From contig JAWXCB010000079.1 of NCBI GenBank assembly GCA_034440455.1, positions 1-33,522 of the forward strand: a DNA stretch of 33,522 nucleotides, in the 5' to 3' direction. This document shows, in pieces, positions 33,289 through 33,522 of this stretch (positions are counted from its first letter, which is position 1; each line of letters begins with the position of its first letter). Position numbers and translations under genes: made by a program. The notes beneath the pieces were generated by a model, which worked only from the letters and a program-made list of their open reading frames with translations, was not told the origin of the DNA and searched no databases. The stretch comes from JAWXCB01 sp034440455. GTDB taxonomy: Bacteria > Bacteroidota > Bacteroidia > Chitinophagales > CAIOSU01.

Positions 33289-33522
33289 TTGAAAAACGAA
33301 AAACTGACAAGGAAAGAAATCATTGACAACCGCTTAAAAAAAGCGGGCTGGAATGTGACTGACCGAACTCATGTAATTGAGGAGTTTGACATTCACCTCA
33401 CTGTGGTTCAAGAACCGACCACACCATACGCAGGACACCAATTCAGCGACTATGTTTTATTAGGCAAAGACGGTAAACCGCTTGCAGTTGTGGAAGCTAA
33501 GAAAACTGCCGTTGACGCTGCC
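33289..33522 (+). CDS. hsdR: Type I restriction endonuclease R subunit, 5' part
   Basis: The first 78 codons of a gene that runs off the right edge. The start is a TTG at 33289; an in-frame stop at 33265 precedes it and no ATG lies between, so TTG (or another rare start) is required. The residues fit the N-terminal nuclease domain of HsdR: LTRKEIIDNRLKKAGW, then HQFSDYVLLGKDGKPLAVVEAKKT. The PD-(D/E)XK residues are D54, E69 and K71. HsdR is the DNA-translocating and cutting subunit of type I restriction-modification, with HsdM and HsdS, none of which lie in this window. Solitary helicase-nucleases with the same N-terminus exist, so the subunit identity is inferred. The gene lies at the edge of the gene-poor stretch. 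Confidence 0.78.
   Translation, partial: MKNEKLTRKEIIDNRLKKAGWNVTDRTHVIEEFDIHLTVVQEPTTPYAGHQFSDYVLLGKDGKPLAVVEAKKTAVDAA

Overview
The window looks like a stretch of a Bacteroidota chromosome, probably from an environmental lineage. Three things point there. A giant secreted protein ends in a type IX secretion (T9SS) type A sorting domain. Two sites match the Bacteroidota promoter -7 box TAnnTTTG. Many genes have no obvious Shine-Dalgarno sequence. Protein families and intergenic repeats also fit this phylum. No rRNA, tRNA or CRISPR array was recognised. Assignments come from reading motifs and translated sequence; no database search was run.

Layout. Positions 1-238 hold what appears to be the 3' end (domains V and VI) of a group II intron on the minus strand, without its body. 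Positions 239-3151 (minus) form a probable three-gene operon: an M23 peptidase with a membrane anchor, a MerR-type regulator with a GTG start, and a PurD-like ATP-grasp enzyme. A consensus promoter lies in the gap before the divergent alaS (3255-5873, plus). Positions 5885-13453 (minus) encode a 2522-residue cell-surface protein with P-domains, fibronectin III, lamin-tail, HYR and about 15 PKD/SprB-like repeats. Next come a secreted CocE-type hydrolase, an alpha/beta hydrolase of the haloalkane-dehalogenase family, and a Crp/Fnr regulator broken by one frameshift.

Positions 17701-21928 (plus) carry a PlsB-like acyltransferase and gpsA, which together serve phospholipid synthesis, followed by a DUF486 membrane protein, a Uma2-family nuclease-fold protein and a SemiSWEET-like protein. 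Positions 21941-24274 (minus) are a SulP anion transporter and a beta-carbonic anhydrase, a likely bicarbonate uptake/hydration pair. After a small hypothetical protein and a GNAT acetyltransferase comes kbl. Its pathway partner, an SDR-type L-threonine dehydrogenase, lies about 5 kb away at 31499-32443. Between them are a WalJ/YycJ-like metallo-hydrolase, an operon of a carbon-nitrogen hydrolase, thiL and a small channel-like membrane protein, and a pirin.

The last kilobase changes character: about 845 bp without a convincing gene, with an imperfect palindrome and a repeated 17-mer, then the start (TTG) of a type I restriction HsdR subunit that runs off the window. This looks like the edge of an accessory island. 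Most of the window is ordinary chromosome. The least ordinary items are the architecture of the giant surface protein, the intron remnant, the broken regulator, the PurD-like enzyme and the channel-like protein with an altered filter.
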